From: Paenarthrobacter aurescens
Lineage (GTDB): Bacteria; Actinomycetota; Actinomycetes; Actinomycetales; Micrococcaceae
Direction: 5' to 3'
DNA: 64,000 bases
Assembly (NCBI RefSeq): GCF_041549525.1
Contig: NZ_CP157456.1
Location: 3,100,001-3,164,000 of the forward strand
This document shows, piece after piece, positions 26,503-35,824 of the stretch. The notes under the pieces were generated by a model. That model did no database searches. It saw nothing but the letters and a program-made list of their open reading frames with translations, and was not told where the DNA came from. Positions within the stretch are counted from its first letter, which is position 1. Each line of letters begins with the position of its first letter. The translations under genes and the position numbers were made by a program.

Positions 26503-27963
26503 TTAGCCGCGGGAGATCCGGATCATTTCCTCCCGCGGAACAACCTTGATGCGCTCGCGGACCACACCATCACCCTCGACGGCGGTGCCGTCACCGGACG
26601 TTTGGGCGGAAGTCCATGCCGCACCGAGGGCGGCTTCGTGGGCATCGAGCCTGTTCCAACCCTCCCACGTGGTGTACTCGATTCCACGTTCCTCAAGGAG
26701 GTCGATGATGGCCTGCGGATCCGGGTTCTCCGCCGGTGGCAGGTTCAGCCTGTCCTCCAAAAGGAAGCCAATGGTCTCCAAAGCATCGCCCTTGGTGTGC
26801 CCGATCAAACCGACAGGCCCGCGCTTGATCCAACCCGTGGCGTAGATTCCCGGCACCGGTTCGCCGTCGGCACCCAGGACGCGACCGCCGTCGTTCGGTA
26901 TGACGCCACGGCGGGCGTCGTACTCCAGCTCCTCCAGCGGCGAACCGTGATAGCCGATTGCCCGGTAAACCGATTGGACCGGGTACTCGATGAACTCTCC
27001 AGTGCCCTTGACGTTGCCTGTTCCGTCCAGCTGCATTCGTTCGAACTTGATGCCGGAGGCCTTTCCGGGCGTCTCAGCTGAGTCAAGAATCTCCACCGGG
27101 CTGTGCAGGAAGTGCAAGTGCAGGCGGCGTGAGGAAGGCTGCTCCGATTCTGCATGCTCCTCCACCAGCCAGTTGGTCATAGTGTTGACCATGGTCTTGA
27201 TCTGGTTGTTGGTTTTGATGGCTTCATCCGAGGCTTCGTCGAATTCGAAGTCCTCCGGGTACAGGACAATGTCCACATCTTTACAGTGGGACAGTTCGCG
27301 CAACTCCAACGGAGTGAACTTCACCTGCGCCGGGCCACGGCGGCCGAAAACATGGACGTCGGTGACCGGTGACTTCTTGAGCCCGGCATACACGTTGTCC
27401 GGGATCTCCGTGACCAGGAGTTCCTCCGGGTGTTTGACCAGCATCCGGGCCACATCCAGGGCGACGTTGCCGTTGCCGATCACGGCGATTTCCCTGGCAT
27501 CAAGCGGCCAGTCGCGGGACACGTCCGGGTGTCCGTCGTACCAGGACACGAAGTCAGCCCCGCCGAAGGAGCCCTCCAGCTCGACGCCCGGAATGTTCAG
27601 GTCTGCGTCCTTGATGGCACCGGTGGAGAAGATCACGGCGTCGTAGAACGCACGGAAATCATGGAGCGTGAGATCCCGGCCGTAGGTCACGTTGCCAAGG
27701 AACCTGATATCACCGCGGTCCAAAACCTTGTGCAGGGCATTGACGATTCCCTTGATGCGCGGGTGATCGGGGGCCACCCCGTAGCGGATCAGGCCGTACG
27801 GTGCCGGATATGCCTCGAAGAGATCAATGCTGACCTCCACATGCCCGTCTTTGACCTCATTGGATTTAGTCAGAATGTCCGCGGCATAAACGCCTGCAGG
27901 TCCCGCACCAACAATGGCAACGCGAAGCGGACGATTGGGGGTTGTTGCGGCTGAGTTGGACAC
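26503..27963 (-). CDS. fprA: FprA-type ferredoxin/flavodoxin-NADP+ reductase (paralog 1)
   Basis: This 486-aa flavoprotein transfers electrons between NADPH and ferredoxin. It has the FAD Rossmann motif GAGPAGVYAAD near the N-terminus, the second nucleotide motif 'VIGNGNVALDVARML', and the adrenodoxin-reductase family pattern 'FGRRGPAQVKFTPLELREL' and 'YATGWIKRGPVGLIGHTKGDA'. GTG at 27963 is preferred because GGAAGGGC lies eight bases before it; the frame stays open to 27996. A close paralog is at 37277. This copy has no sulfur gene next to it. Confidence 0.93.
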   Translation of the reverse strand: MSNSAATTPNRPLRVAIVGAGPAGVYAADILTKSNEVKDGHVEVSIDLFEAYPAPYGLIRYGVAPDHPRIKGIVNALHKVLDRGDIRFLGNVTYGRDLTLHDFRAFYDAVIFSTGAIKDADLNIPGVELEGSFGGADFVSWYDGHPDVSRDWPLDAREIAVIGNGNVALDVARMLVKHPEELLVTEIPDNVYAGLKKSPVTDVHVFGRRGPAQVKFTPLELRELSHCKDVDIVLYPEDFEFDEASDEAIKTNNQIKTMVNTMTNWLVEEHAESEQPSSRRLHLHFLHSPVEILDSAETPGKASGIKFERMQLDGTGNVKGTGEFIEYPVQSVYRAIGYHGSPLEELEYDARRGVIPNDGGRVLGADGEPVPGIYATGWIKRGPVGLIGHTKGDALETIGFLLEDRLNLPPAENPDPQAIIDLLEERGIEYTTWEGWNRLDAHEAALGAAWTSAQTSGDGTAVEGDGVVRERIKVVPREEMIRISRG

Positions 27964-28119
27964 CGTTAGCCCTTCCGAAGCAGTGAGCCACGCCATTGTT
28001 GGGGCGCGCAGATTCCAATTCTAGATGTCAGTCCCACACCCGGCTGCTTATATGGCAGGAGTCACAGAAAATGATAAAGATTGCGGAATATTGCGGCTTC
28101 GGACGGTGTTGGCGACAAT

Positions 28120-29169
28120 GTGTCGACTCCGGAACAGATAGCTGCCAACTTCCCCTCTTCAAACCAACCCACGACGACGGCGGGCGGCGGCGGTACCGGC
28201 GCTTCGGGCGGCTCCGGCAAACCGGGAGGCAAGCCCGTACGGAGCGAGTCGACGGCGGGAATTCTGTTTGGGATCGGGGCTTATGGCCTGTGGGGGCTGC
28301 TTCCCCTGTACTTCTTCGTCCTCATGCCCGCCAGTGCGATCGAAATCGTAGCCAACCGGATCGTCTGGTCCCTGCTCTTCTGCGCACTTCTCATCACCAT
28401 CACGCGGGCCTGGCGGGTCTTTGGCGCTGCGGTCAAGGACCGCACGGTGTTCGGCCCCTTGGCCCTGGCCGCTGTGCTGATTGCCATCAACTGGCTCACC
28501 TACACCTTCGGCGTTACCACGGGCCATGCCGTTGAGACGTCCTTGGGGTACTTCATTAACCCGCTGGTCTCCGTTTTGCTCGGAGTTTTTGTCCTCAAGG
28601 AAAAACTGCGTCCCCTGCAATGGACTGCTGTTGGCATTGGGTTCGTTGCGGTGGGCGTCCTGACGTTCTCCTACGGGCAACTCCCCTGGATTGCGCTGAT
28701 CCTCGCGTTCAGCTTTGGCCTCTACGGCTTCGTGAAAAAGCGCGTAGGCCCCAAGGTTGACGCCCTCACAAGCCTCAGCGTCGAAACGGTGGTGTTGGCT
28801 CCCTTTGCCGCCATCACCATGGTGGTCCTGGCCGTGACCGGCGTCGAAACTCTGACCACCCTGGGTGCGGGCCACTTCTGGCTGCTGGTGGCATCCGGCG
28901 TCATCACGGCTGTTCCGCTGCTGTTCTTCGGCGCATCAGCCCGCCGCTTGCCCATGACCACCATCGGCTTGCTGCAGTACTTCGCACCGGTGCTTCAGTT
29001 CATCGTGGCGCTGGCCGTGTTCAACGAGACCATGACCACCGCCCGCTGGATCGGCTTCTGCGTAGTGTGGTTGGCGCTGATACTGCTCACCATCGACATG
29101 CTTCGCACCACCAGGAAAAACTCGGTGCTCAAAAAGCAGGCTCAGCGCAAGGCAACGGCCGCCGCGTAG
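28120..29169 (+). CDS. rarD: RarD-type EamA transporter
   Basis: A ten-segment drug/metabolite transporter of the RarD (chloramphenicol-sensitive) subfamily, with the typical start of the membrane part 'GILFGIGAYGLWGLLPLYF' and the hallmark 'TYTFGVTTGHAVETSLGYFINPLVSVLLG'. The start is uncertain: GTG at 28120 gives 349 aa with a ~45-residue glycine-rich, disordered N-terminus; a TTG at 28081 would add 13 residues. No good ribosome binding site is seen for either. The substrate is unknown. Confidence 0.88.
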   Translation: MSTPEQIAANFPSSNQPTTTAGGGGTGASGGSGKPGGKPVRSESTAGILFGIGAYGLWGLLPLYFFVLMPASAIEIVANRIVWSLLFCALLITITRAWRVFGAAVKDRTVFGPLALAAVLIAINWLTYTFGVTTGHAVETSLGYFINPLVSVLLGVFVLKEKLRPLQWTAVGIGFVAVGVLTFSYGQLPWIALILAFSFGLYGFVKKRVGPKVDALTSLSVETVVLAPFAAITMVVLAVTGVETLTTLGAGHFWLLVASGVITAVPLLFFGASARRLPMTTIGLLQYFAPVLQFIVALAVFNETMTTARWIGFCVVWLALILLTIDMLRTTRKNSVLKKQAQRKATAAA

Positions 29170-29187
29170 CACGTCCCGTTAAACGCG

Positions 29188-29227
29188 CAAGGAGGGCCGG
29201 GTCCACAAGTGAACCCGGCCCTCCTTG
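29188..29227. terminator. Terminator between rarD and gabT
   Basis: A long GC-rich stem CAAGGAGGGCCGGG / CCCGGCCCTCCTTG with a short loop lies between two convergent genes and can serve both. Confidence 0.85.
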
Positions 29228-29243
29228 TGTGAAGCGGCAAAAC

Positions 29244-30599
29244 TTACGCGTGAGCCTTGATGGCTGCGGCGAGGACCTCAAGGCCGTCGATCAGCAGTTC
29301 GTCGCTGATGACCAGCGGCGGGAGCAGGCGGATCACGTTGCCGTAGGTGCCACAGGTCAGGATGATGACGCCTTCCTTGAGGCAAGCGGCAGCAACGGCC
29401 TTGGTGAGCTCAGCGTTCGGCTCCTTGGAACCGGACTGGACCAGCTCGATGGCCAGCATGGCACCGCGGCCACGGATGTCGCCAACCACGGAAACTTCGC
29501 CGGCCAGCTCGCGGAGCTTGCCCACGGCGAGCTCTTCGATGTGGCGGGCACGGCCGTTGAGGTTGTGCTGTTCCATGGTGTCGATTGCTGCGAGTGCTGC
29601 TGCGCAAGCAACCGGGTTGCCACCGTAGGTGCCGCCGAGGCCGCCCGGGTGAACGGCGTCGAGAAGGTCTGCGCGGCCGGTGATGGCGGACAGCGGGAGG
29701 CCGCCGGCAATGCCCTTGGCCATGGTGATGATGTCCGGGACAACACCTTCGTGGTCAACGGCGAACCATTCGCCCGTGCGGCAGAAGCCGGACTGGACCT
29801 CGTCAGCGATGAAGACGATGCCCTTTTCCTTGGCCCATGCGGACAGTGCCGGGAGGAAGCCTTCGGCCGGAACAATGAAGCCACCTTCGCCCTGGATGGG
29901 TTCGATGATGATCGCGGCAACCTGGTCGCCACCGATCTGCTTCTCGATCATGGTGATGGCGCGCTTCGCGGCCTCGGCACCGGTGATTTCCGGGTTCTCT
30001 TCACGGAACGGGTAGCTCATGGGCATGCGGTAGACCTCGGGCGCGAACGGGCCGAAGTTGGTCTTGTACGGCATGGCCTTGGCAGTCAGTGCCATGGTCA
30101 GGTTGGTGCGGCCGTGGTATGCGTGGTCAAAAGCTACGACGGCGTCGCGGCCGGTTGCCAGGCGTGCAACCTTGACGGCGTTCTCCACAGCTTCGGCACC
30201 GGAGTTGAAGAGTACGGTGCGCTTGGCGTGGTCGCCCGGGGTGAGGCGGTTCAGCTGCTCGGCAACTGCAACGTAGCCCTCGTAGGGGGTGACCATGAAG
30301 CAGGTGTGCGTGAAGTGCGCGGCAGCTTCCTGGACAGCGGCAACGACGGCGGGGTCGGACGCGCCGACGCTTGTCACGGCGATGCCGGAGCCGAGGTCGA
30401 TGAAGGAGTTGCCGTCAACGTCGCGGATGATGCCGCCGTCGGCGTCTTCAACGTAAACGGGCACGCCCGAGGCAACGCCGGCAGCAACGACGGCGGAGCG
30501 GCGCTCGGCCAGTGCCTGCGACTTGGGGCCGGGGAAGGCGCCGTTGATGTTGCGCTTCTGCTCGATGCGGTACGAGAGTTCGTTCGCGGTTGTAGTCAT
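29244..30599 (-). CDS. gabT: 4-aminobutyrate aminotransferase
   Basis: GabT (451 aa) transfers the amino group of GABA to 2-oxoglutarate, yielding succinate semialdehyde. It is a full-length class III PLP aminotransferase: 'FIADEVQSGFCRTG' (PLP-ring Asp), 'ITMAKGIAGGLPLSAITG' (Schiff-base Lys) and 'NSGAEAVENAVKVAR' (cofactor phosphate region). It is immediately downstream of the aminobutyraldehyde dehydrogenase gene on the same strand, so the pair would turn 4-aminobutanal into succinate semialdehyde. Codon bias suggests good expression. Confidence 0.95.
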   Translation of the reverse strand: MTTTANELSYRIEQKRNINGAFPGPKSQALAERRSAVVAAGVASGVPVYVEDADGGIIRDVDGNSFIDLGSGIAVTSVGASDPAVVAAVQEAAAHFTHTCFMVTPYEGYVAVAEQLNRLTPGDHAKRTVLFNSGAEAVENAVKVARLATGRDAVVAFDHAYHGRTNLTMALTAKAMPYKTNFGPFAPEVYRMPMSYPFREENPEITGAEAAKRAITMIEKQIGGDQVAAIIIEPIQGEGGFIVPAEGFLPALSAWAKEKGIVFIADEVQSGFCRTGEWFAVDHEGVVPDIITMAKGIAGGLPLSAITGRADLLDAVHPGGLGGTYGGNPVACAAALAAIDTMEQHNLNGRARHIEELAVGKLRELAGEVSVVGDIRGRGAMLAIELVQSGSKEPNAELTKAVAAACLKEGVIILTCGTYGNVIRLLPPLVISDELLIDGLEVLAAAIKAHA

Positions 30600-30666
30600 G
30601 GGAAATTAGCCTTTCTGGGAAGCTCTGGTGAAGGTACGGGTTACGCGGCTGCGTTATGCAACTGCG

Positions 30667-32097
30667 TTATGCATCAAGTGCGGACATCACGTGCTTGATG
30701 CGCGTGTAATCCTCAACGCCGTACATGGAGAGGTCCTTGCCGTAGCCGGACTGCTTGAACCCGCCGTGCGGCATCTCTGCCGTCAGGAGGATGTGGGTGT
30801 TGATCCAGACGGCACCGAAGTCAAGGTCGCGGCTCATGCGCATGGCCGTGCCGTGGTCGGTGGTCCAGACGCTGGACGCCAAGGCGTACTCGACGTCGTT
30901 GGCGAGTTCGAGCGCTTCTTCTTCAGTGCTGAACTTCTGGACGGTGATGACGGGGCCGAAGGTTTCCTTCTGCACGATGTCATCGGTCTGCTTGGCGCCG
31001 GAGATGATGGTGGGCTCGAAGAAGAAGCCCTTCTCTCCTGCGCGGTGGCCACCGGTTTCGATCTTGCAGTTGGCCGGCAGGTTTTCCACCACGGAGGTCA
31101 CGGCGTTGAAGTGGTTCACGTTGTTCAACGGGCCGAAGTAGTTGTCTTCGTCGTTCTGCGAACCGGTGTGCAGGGTCTTGGTGTGTTCCACCATTGCCGC
31201 CACGACGTCGTCGTGAACGGAGTCTTCCACCAGCACGCGGGTGATGGCCGTGCAGTCCTGGCCAGCGTTGAAGAAGGCGAACTCGGCGATCGCCGCGGCG
31301 CTCTTCTTGATGTCGGCGTCCTTGAAGACGATTGCCGGTGCCTTGCCGCCAAGCTCCAGGTGGGCACGCTTGAGACCCTTGGCTGCGCCGCTGGCAACGG
31401 CGATGCCGGCGCGGACGGAACCAGTGATGGAAACGAGTCCGGGAACCTTGTGGTCAACCATCATGGCGCCGGTTTCGCCGGTGCCGAGGACAACGTTGAG
31501 GACGCCGGCCGGGAAGATCTCACCGGCGAGGCGTGCCAGGACCAGCGTGGATTCCGGGGTGGTGTCCGAGGGCTTCAGGACGATGGTGTTGCCTGCTGCC
31601 AGGGCAGGGCCGATCTTCCAGATGGCCATGAGGAACGGGTAGTTCCACGGAGCAACCTGGGCTACAACGCCGATCGGTTCGCGGCGAACGTAGGAGGTGT
31701 GGCCCTCAAAGTACTCCCCTGCGGACTTGCCTTCCATGATGCGTGCTGCACCGGCGAAGAAGCGAAGCTGGTCCGCGCCTGCAGCAACTTCCTCTGAAGC
31801 GATCAGGGAACGGACCTGTCCGGTGTTGCGGTGCTGGGCTTCGACGAGTTCATCGCTGTTGGCCTCTACGGCGTCGGCGAGCTTGAGGAGCATCAGCTGG
31901 CGCTGGCCGGGGGTGGCCTTCTTCCAGGACTTGAAGGCCTGGTTGGCCGCGGTCATGGCAGCGTCTACGTCGGCCTGCACCGAAATGGGCGACTTGGCAA
32001 CGATTTCCCCGGTGGCGGGGTTCACGATGTCCAGAAGACCCGTACCTGCCGGCGTAACGAATTCGCCGTTGATGAAGTTCTGCAAGGTTTGAACCAC
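30667..32097 (-). CDS. Gamma-aminobutyraldehyde dehydrogenase (PatD/Prr type)
   Basis: The 476-aa enzyme belongs to the aldehyde dehydrogenase superfamily; the active-site context FNAGQDCTA (Cys282) is typical of 4-aminobutyraldehyde dehydrogenases in putrescine breakdown rather than of succinate-semialdehyde dehydrogenases. Glu248 (LELGGKAP) and the 'ITGSVRAG' cofactor loop are present. GTG at 32097 is chosen because GAGGGTT lies about eight bases before it; the frame is open to 32169 but the start there has no such site. It forms an operon with gabT, 67 bp downstream. Confidence 0.9.
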   Translation of the reverse strand: MVQTLQNFINGEFVTPAGTGLLDIVNPATGEIVAKSPISVQADVDAAMTAANQAFKSWKKATPGQRQLMLLKLADAVEANSDELVEAQHRNTGQVRSLIASEEVAAGADQLRFFAGAARIMEGKSAGEYFEGHTSYVRREPIGVVAQVAPWNYPFLMAIWKIGPALAAGNTIVLKPSDTTPESTLVLARLAGEIFPAGVLNVVLGTGETGAMMVDHKVPGLVSITGSVRAGIAVASGAAKGLKRAHLELGGKAPAIVFKDADIKKSAAAIAEFAFFNAGQDCTAITRVLVEDSVHDDVVAAMVEHTKTLHTGSQNDEDNYFGPLNNVNHFNAVTSVVENLPANCKIETGGHRAGEKGFFFEPTIISGAKQTDDIVQKETFGPVITVQKFSTEEEALELANDVEYALASSVWTTDHGTAMRMSRDLDFGAVWINTHILLTAEMPHGGFKQSGYGKDLSMYGVEDYTRIKHVMSALDA

Positions 32098-32241
32098 GGT
32101 GTGCAACCCTCTTTCGGAGTCTGGGCATGGGTTTAGCTGATCAGAGCCTATGCCAGGCAGGGGGGTCAAGGAATAGCCAGCTGCACACAGAAGAACCTTC
32201 CGCTTAGTGCGCTTGACCAGTGCCGGGTTACGCTTTTAAGC

Positions 32242-33684
32242 ATGGCAATGTCCCTCGCTTCGCTCGTCGCTGTCCCCTCCTTGAAACTCCGCCAGGCCGG
32301 TTTGGCGGAAACCACCTGGAACCAGGACATCAGCTGGGTTGCCGTGACTGAGCTGGAAGATCCACAGCGCTTCCTCAGCGGCGGAGAATTGGTCCTCACC
32401 ACCGGACTGCGCCTCAAGAGCGCCGCGGACCAACGGCGCTTCGTCCGCCAAGCCCAGCGCGCCGGCGCCGTGGGGATCGGCTTCGGAATCGGGCTCACCC
32501 ACGAGGCCGTCCCGGAAGCACTCATCGCCGAAGCCAACCGTTGGGGTTTGCCGCTGGTGGAAGTCCCTTACGAGATCCCCTTCATTGCAATCGGCAAACT
32601 CGTGGCCGAATCGCATTCGGCTGACCACTATTCCAATTTGGAGCGGCTCCTGGCCGGGCACCAGATCCTGGCGCGCTCACTCCTCACCGGCGGCGGCTTG
32701 AATGAGCTCCTCAAACAACTGGGCAGCATGCTCCGCACCGACGTGGTGCTTACCCAGTTCAGCGCGCAGCTTTATAACAGCGTGGCCGGGAAACCGGCCC
32801 CGACGGCGGAGGGCTGGGCTTCGTACCCGATTCCCACCGGCCGCAGGGACGCCTGCACGCTCTGGCTGCGGCAACCCTTTGTTGACTCCGGCATTGTCAG
32901 CTACGCCCAAAACCTCATCAGTGTTGAGCTCAACAACATGGTCAAACAACGCCAGGCGCAGCGGGCCATGGCCGGGCAGGTGCTGGACGACGTCATTCAC
33001 GGCACGCTGGAAAGCATCGAAGCCGCCCGTCGACTGGCAGGGGTTGGCATCAACAGCACCCGGAAGAACGTGGTGCTCGTGGCGGAGTCTGCGGCCCACC
33101 ACAAACAGCTGATCAGCATTTCCCTCCCCCAGGCGCTGGAAGCCGGCGTCAGCGCCGTCGTCGGGAAGGATCTGGTCACGGTCATCAGCGACGACGGAAG
33201 CTCGGCCACGGCTCTGGCCAAGAGCCTGAGCGATCATTTGCAGGAGGCCGGTATCCACGCCGTGATAGGCATCGGCGGCGCCTACACGAAGCCGAACGGA
33301 CTGCGCTGGAGCTACTTTGAAGCGCGCGACGCCGTGGCGCACGGCTTGCCGGTCAACGAGCCGGAGCGCCTGAGCCTGACTTCCCTGTTGCTCGCCAGCG
33401 AGGACGTTCCCCTGGCGGACATGGCAAGCGAGTCGCTGACGCCGCTGCGGAAGTTCGATGCTGCCCACGGCGCCGAGTTGGTGGCCACCTTGGAGAGCTA
33501 CCTGAACCACAACGGCTCGGTGGCTGCGGTGGCCGAAGCGCTGACCCTGCACAGGAATACGGTGCGCTACCGCCTGGCCCAGATCACTGAGCTAACCGGA
33601 TACGACCCCTCCCAGACGCCGGACCGTGTACAGCTTTGGCTTGCTTTGGCCGTGCAAAGACTGGGTTCGCGCAACCCCCGCTAG
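32242..33684 (+). CDS. PucR-family transcriptional regulator
   Basis: The 480-aa protein has the N-terminal PucR ligand domain ('AGLAETTWNQDISWVAVTELEDPQRFLSGGELVLTTGLRL' region), a middle GGDEF-like domain, and the C-terminal PucR helix-turn-helix ('SVAAVAEALTLHRNTVRYRLAQITELTG', residues ~418-445). It is divergent from the aminobutyraldehyde dehydrogenase/gabT operon across 144 bp, so it very likely activates that operon in response to GABA or a polyamine product. A TACGCT hexamer lies seven bases before the ATG, suggesting a leaderless mRNA. Confidence 0.92.
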   Translation: MAMSLASLVAVPSLKLRQAGLAETTWNQDISWVAVTELEDPQRFLSGGELVLTTGLRLKSAADQRRFVRQAQRAGAVGIGFGIGLTHEAVPEALIAEANRWGLPLVEVPYEIPFIAIGKLVAESHSADHYSNLERLLAGHQILARSLLTGGGLNELLKQLGSMLRTDVVLTQFSAQLYNSVAGKPAPTAEGWASYPIPTGRRDACTLWLRQPFVDSGIVSYAQNLISVELNNMVKQRQAQRAMAGQVLDDVIHGTLESIEAARRLAGVGINSTRKNVVLVAESAAHHKQLISISLPQALEAGVSAVVGKDLVTVISDDGSSATALAKSLSDHLQEAGIHAVIGIGGAYTKPNGLRWSYFEARDAVAHGLPVNEPERLSLTSLLLASEDVPLADMASESLTPLRKFDAAHGAELVATLESYLNHNGSVAAVAEALTLHRNTVRYRLAQITELTGYDPSQTPDRVQLWLALAVQRLGSRNPR

Positions 33685-33757
33685 GCCTCCCGCAAGTCCC
33701 TACTGTGAGTCCCTACTGGTAGCCCGTGCGGAGAGCTTCGCCACAAAACTCTGGACA

Positions 33758-33776
33758 TTAGACGTCAAACGTCTAA
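33758..33776. promoter_or_regulatory. Perfect 19-bp palindromic operator (GntR type)
   Basis: TTAGACG-5-CGTCTAA is a perfect inverted repeat nine bases before the start of the MFS gene, over its expected promoter or start site. The downstream gene of the pair encodes a FadR-like GntR repressor, whose family binds short T/A-flanked palindromes with small spacers. Confidence 0.75.
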
Positions 33777-33785
33777 CCTTTAAAC

Positions 33786-35072
33786 ATGGCCGCGACGACT
33801 CCCCTTACCCCCAGCACCGGAAACATCCCTACTGTCAGCCCTGCCCAGGTGGCGCCAGCGCTTTCGGCAAGCCCGGCAGTTCCCAAGACGCGCGTCGTCG
33901 CCGTCGTCGGCATTATTGCCGTGGTGCTGATCGGCCTGAATCTGCGCGCGGGCATCACCAGCGCCGCAGCCCTGTTCCATGATCTGCAGCAGGTGCTGGG
34001 TTATGGCGCCCTGGTAGCGTCCATCCTGCCTTCCATTCCCCTGTTGTGCTTTGCGGTTGCAGGCATGGGAACGTCCTGGCTAACCCGCCGGGTGGGCGTG
34101 GAGAAGGCGATCGCCATCGCTTTGGCACTGCTGGCCGGCGGCTTGCTGGTGCGTGGCGTTCCGGTGACGGGCGCCCTCCTTGGAGGCACGGTGCTGGCAA
34201 TGTCCGGCCTTGCCGTGTGCAACGTGGCCATGCCGTCCTTCATCCGTGAGCACTACTCAGAGCGCACCTCCATGATGACCGGCCTCTACACCTTCACCAT
34301 GTCAGGCGGAGCCACCTTCGCCGCAGTGGTCAGCGTTCCCTTGGCTCAGGAACTCGGCTCGCCTTCCATTGGGCTGGCCGCCTGGGGCCTCCTGGGCGTC
34401 GCGGCTCTGTTGGGTTTCCTGCCGGTAGTCCTGCACACGCACCGGAAGGCCACCAAGACCGATCGTCCACGGGTCTCCATGTGGCCCCTGCTGCGCACCC
34501 GTTTGGGCCTTCTGATCACCGCGATCTTCACCTTCCAGGCATTCCTGGCTTATGCCGTGATGAGCTGGTTCGCCTACATCCTGACCTCCCAAGGACTCAG
34601 CGCCTCCGAAAGCGGCCTGCAGTTCGGCGTCATGCAGCTGGTCTCGGTTGCTGCCGGCATGATCCTTCTCGCGTTCGGTTCCCGGCCCGGCATGCTGCGG
34701 CCCGCCCTGTACCTCGCCAGCAGCTCCACCTTGCTGGCCATCGCCGCCATGGTGTGGCTCCCCACGTCATTGGCCGTTGTTCCGGCCGTGCTGTTCGGTT
34801 TCGGCCTGGGCATCTTCCCGCTGGTTCTGGTGATCATCAGCCGCAGCGGACGCTCGACGGCCGAAACCACCGCCCTGTCCACCATCGCCCAATCGCTGGG
34901 ATACTTGATTGCGGCAATTGGCCCGTTTGGCATGGGGCTGCTCCACAGCGCCACCGGCGGCTGGGTGCTGCCCTTGAGCCTGCTGTCCATCGTGGCGGTG
35001 GCGCTCATGGTGACCTGCCACCTGCTGACCAGCAAGCGCACTGCTACCAAGACCGGACCGAGGACAGCATGA
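33786..35072 (+). CDS. MFS transporter, CynX/NimT type
   Basis: A twelve-segment transporter of 428 aa in the CynX (cyanate/nitroimidazole) branch of the MFS. The TM1 motif 'VLIGLNLRAGITSAAALFHDLQQVLG' is characteristic of the branch, where the conserved 'NLRPAI'-like motif lies. It has a 35-residue polar N-terminal tail. The stop overlaps the GntR start by four bases (ATGA), so the regulator is coupled to the transporter. Substrate unknown; an anionic or drug-like small molecule is an inference. Confidence 0.88.
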   Translation: MAATTPLTPSTGNIPTVSPAQVAPALSASPAVPKTRVVAVVGIIAVVLIGLNLRAGITSAAALFHDLQQVLGYGALVASILPSIPLLCFAVAGMGTSWLTRRVGVEKAIAIALALLAGGLLVRGVPVTGALLGGTVLAMSGLAVCNVAMPSFIREHYSERTSMMTGLYTFTMSGGATFAAVVSVPLAQELGSPSIGLAAWGLLGVAALLGFLPVVLHTHRKATKTDRPRVSMWPLLRTRLGLLITAIFTFQAFLAYAVMSWFAYILTSQGLSASESGLQFGVMQLVSVAAGMILLAFGSRPGMLRPALYLASSSTLLAIAAMVWLPTSLAVVPAVLFGFGLGIFPLVLVIISRSGRSTAETTALSTIAQSLGYLIAAIGPFGMGLLHSATGGWVLPLSLLSIVAVALMVTCHLLTSKRTATKTGPRTA

Positions 35073-35749
35073 CCCTGACCCCTTCGCATCGCCCGGCCCT
35101 TGCCGAGGAGATCACCGCCAAGCTGCGGGACATGATCAAATCCGGTGAATGGCCGCTTCAAGAGCGGATTCCTGCCGAGCCCGAGCTCATGTCCACCCTT
35201 GGAGTTTCGCGGGGAACCCTGCGCGAAGCCATTAAGGCGCTGGCACACTCGGGCATGTTGGAGGTCCGCCGGGGTGACGGCACCTATGTGCGGGCCAACA
35301 GTGAGATGTCCGGCGCGGCCCAACGCATGTACTTGGAGCACACGCAGGAGCACATTGTTGAGGTCCGTCTCGGCTTGGATACCCAGGCCGCCCGCCTGGC
35401 GACGAAGCACGCCACCGCAGAGGATCTGGCTGAAATGCGCCGCCTCCTCGCACTCCGACATGATGCCTGGCAGGCCGAGGACTACCCCACGTGGGCCAGC
35501 GCCGATTGGGAATTCCATGAGCGCGTTGCTTTGGCGTCCGGGAATCCGTTGCTGCACCAGCTCTATGTGTCGTTCGGCGGAGTGTTCCACAACGATCTGC
35601 TCCGGCAGCAGCGCAAGGGCGGTTTCAACGGCATTCCGCGCGAAGGCCACGATGAGCTGGTGGACGCACTGGAAGCACACGATCCCGATGCCGCCGTCCG
35701 CAGCGTCTACCGGAACCTTGACTACTGTTCGGATCAGGCGCCGCGGTAA
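35069..35749 (+). CDS. GntR-family (FadR/FCD) transcriptional regulator
   Basis: The 226-aa protein has an N-terminal winged helix (residues ~10-75, 'PLQERIPAEPELMSTLGVSRGTLREAIKALAHSGMLEVRRGDGTYV') and the all-helical FCD ligand domain with the metal-binding-type Asp/His residues (DWEFHERVALASGNPLL, 'EGHDELVDALEAHDPD'). ATG at 35069 overlaps the transporter stop; longer open frame upstream lies inside that gene and is not coding. It probably represses the transporter-regulator pair through the palindrome at 33758-33776. Confidence 0.93.
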   Translation: MTLTPSHRPALAEEITAKLRDMIKSGEWPLQERIPAEPELMSTLGVSRGTLREAIKALAHSGMLEVRRGDGTYVRANSEMSGAAQRMYLEHTQEHIVEVRLGLDTQAARLATKHATAEDLAEMRRLLALRHDAWQAEDYPTWASADWEFHERVALASGNPLLHQLYVSFGGVFHNDLLRQQRKGGFNGIPREGHDELVDALEAHDPDAAVRSVYRNLDYCSDQAPR

Positions 35750-35785
35750 CGTCTGCGGGGCCATGACGTTGCGAACCCGCAACAC

Positions 35786-35824
35786 CGTTGTTGCCCCACC
35801 ACGGTTTAGCGGGGCGGCAACGTC
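35786..35824. terminator. Imperfect hairpin between convergent genes
   Basis: CGTTGTTGCCCC and GGGGCGGCAACG form a 12-bp stem with two mismatches between the GntR and MBL-rhodanese genes. Confidence 0.4.

Noticed and set aside
29067..30698. 543-codon open frame on the + strand
   Set aside because: It lies antisense to gabT and has no recognisable domain.
34481..35068. N-terminal extension of the GntR gene
   Set aside because: The frame is open inside the MFS gene but the protein there is not GntR-like; the ATG overlapping the MFS stop gives the normal family length.
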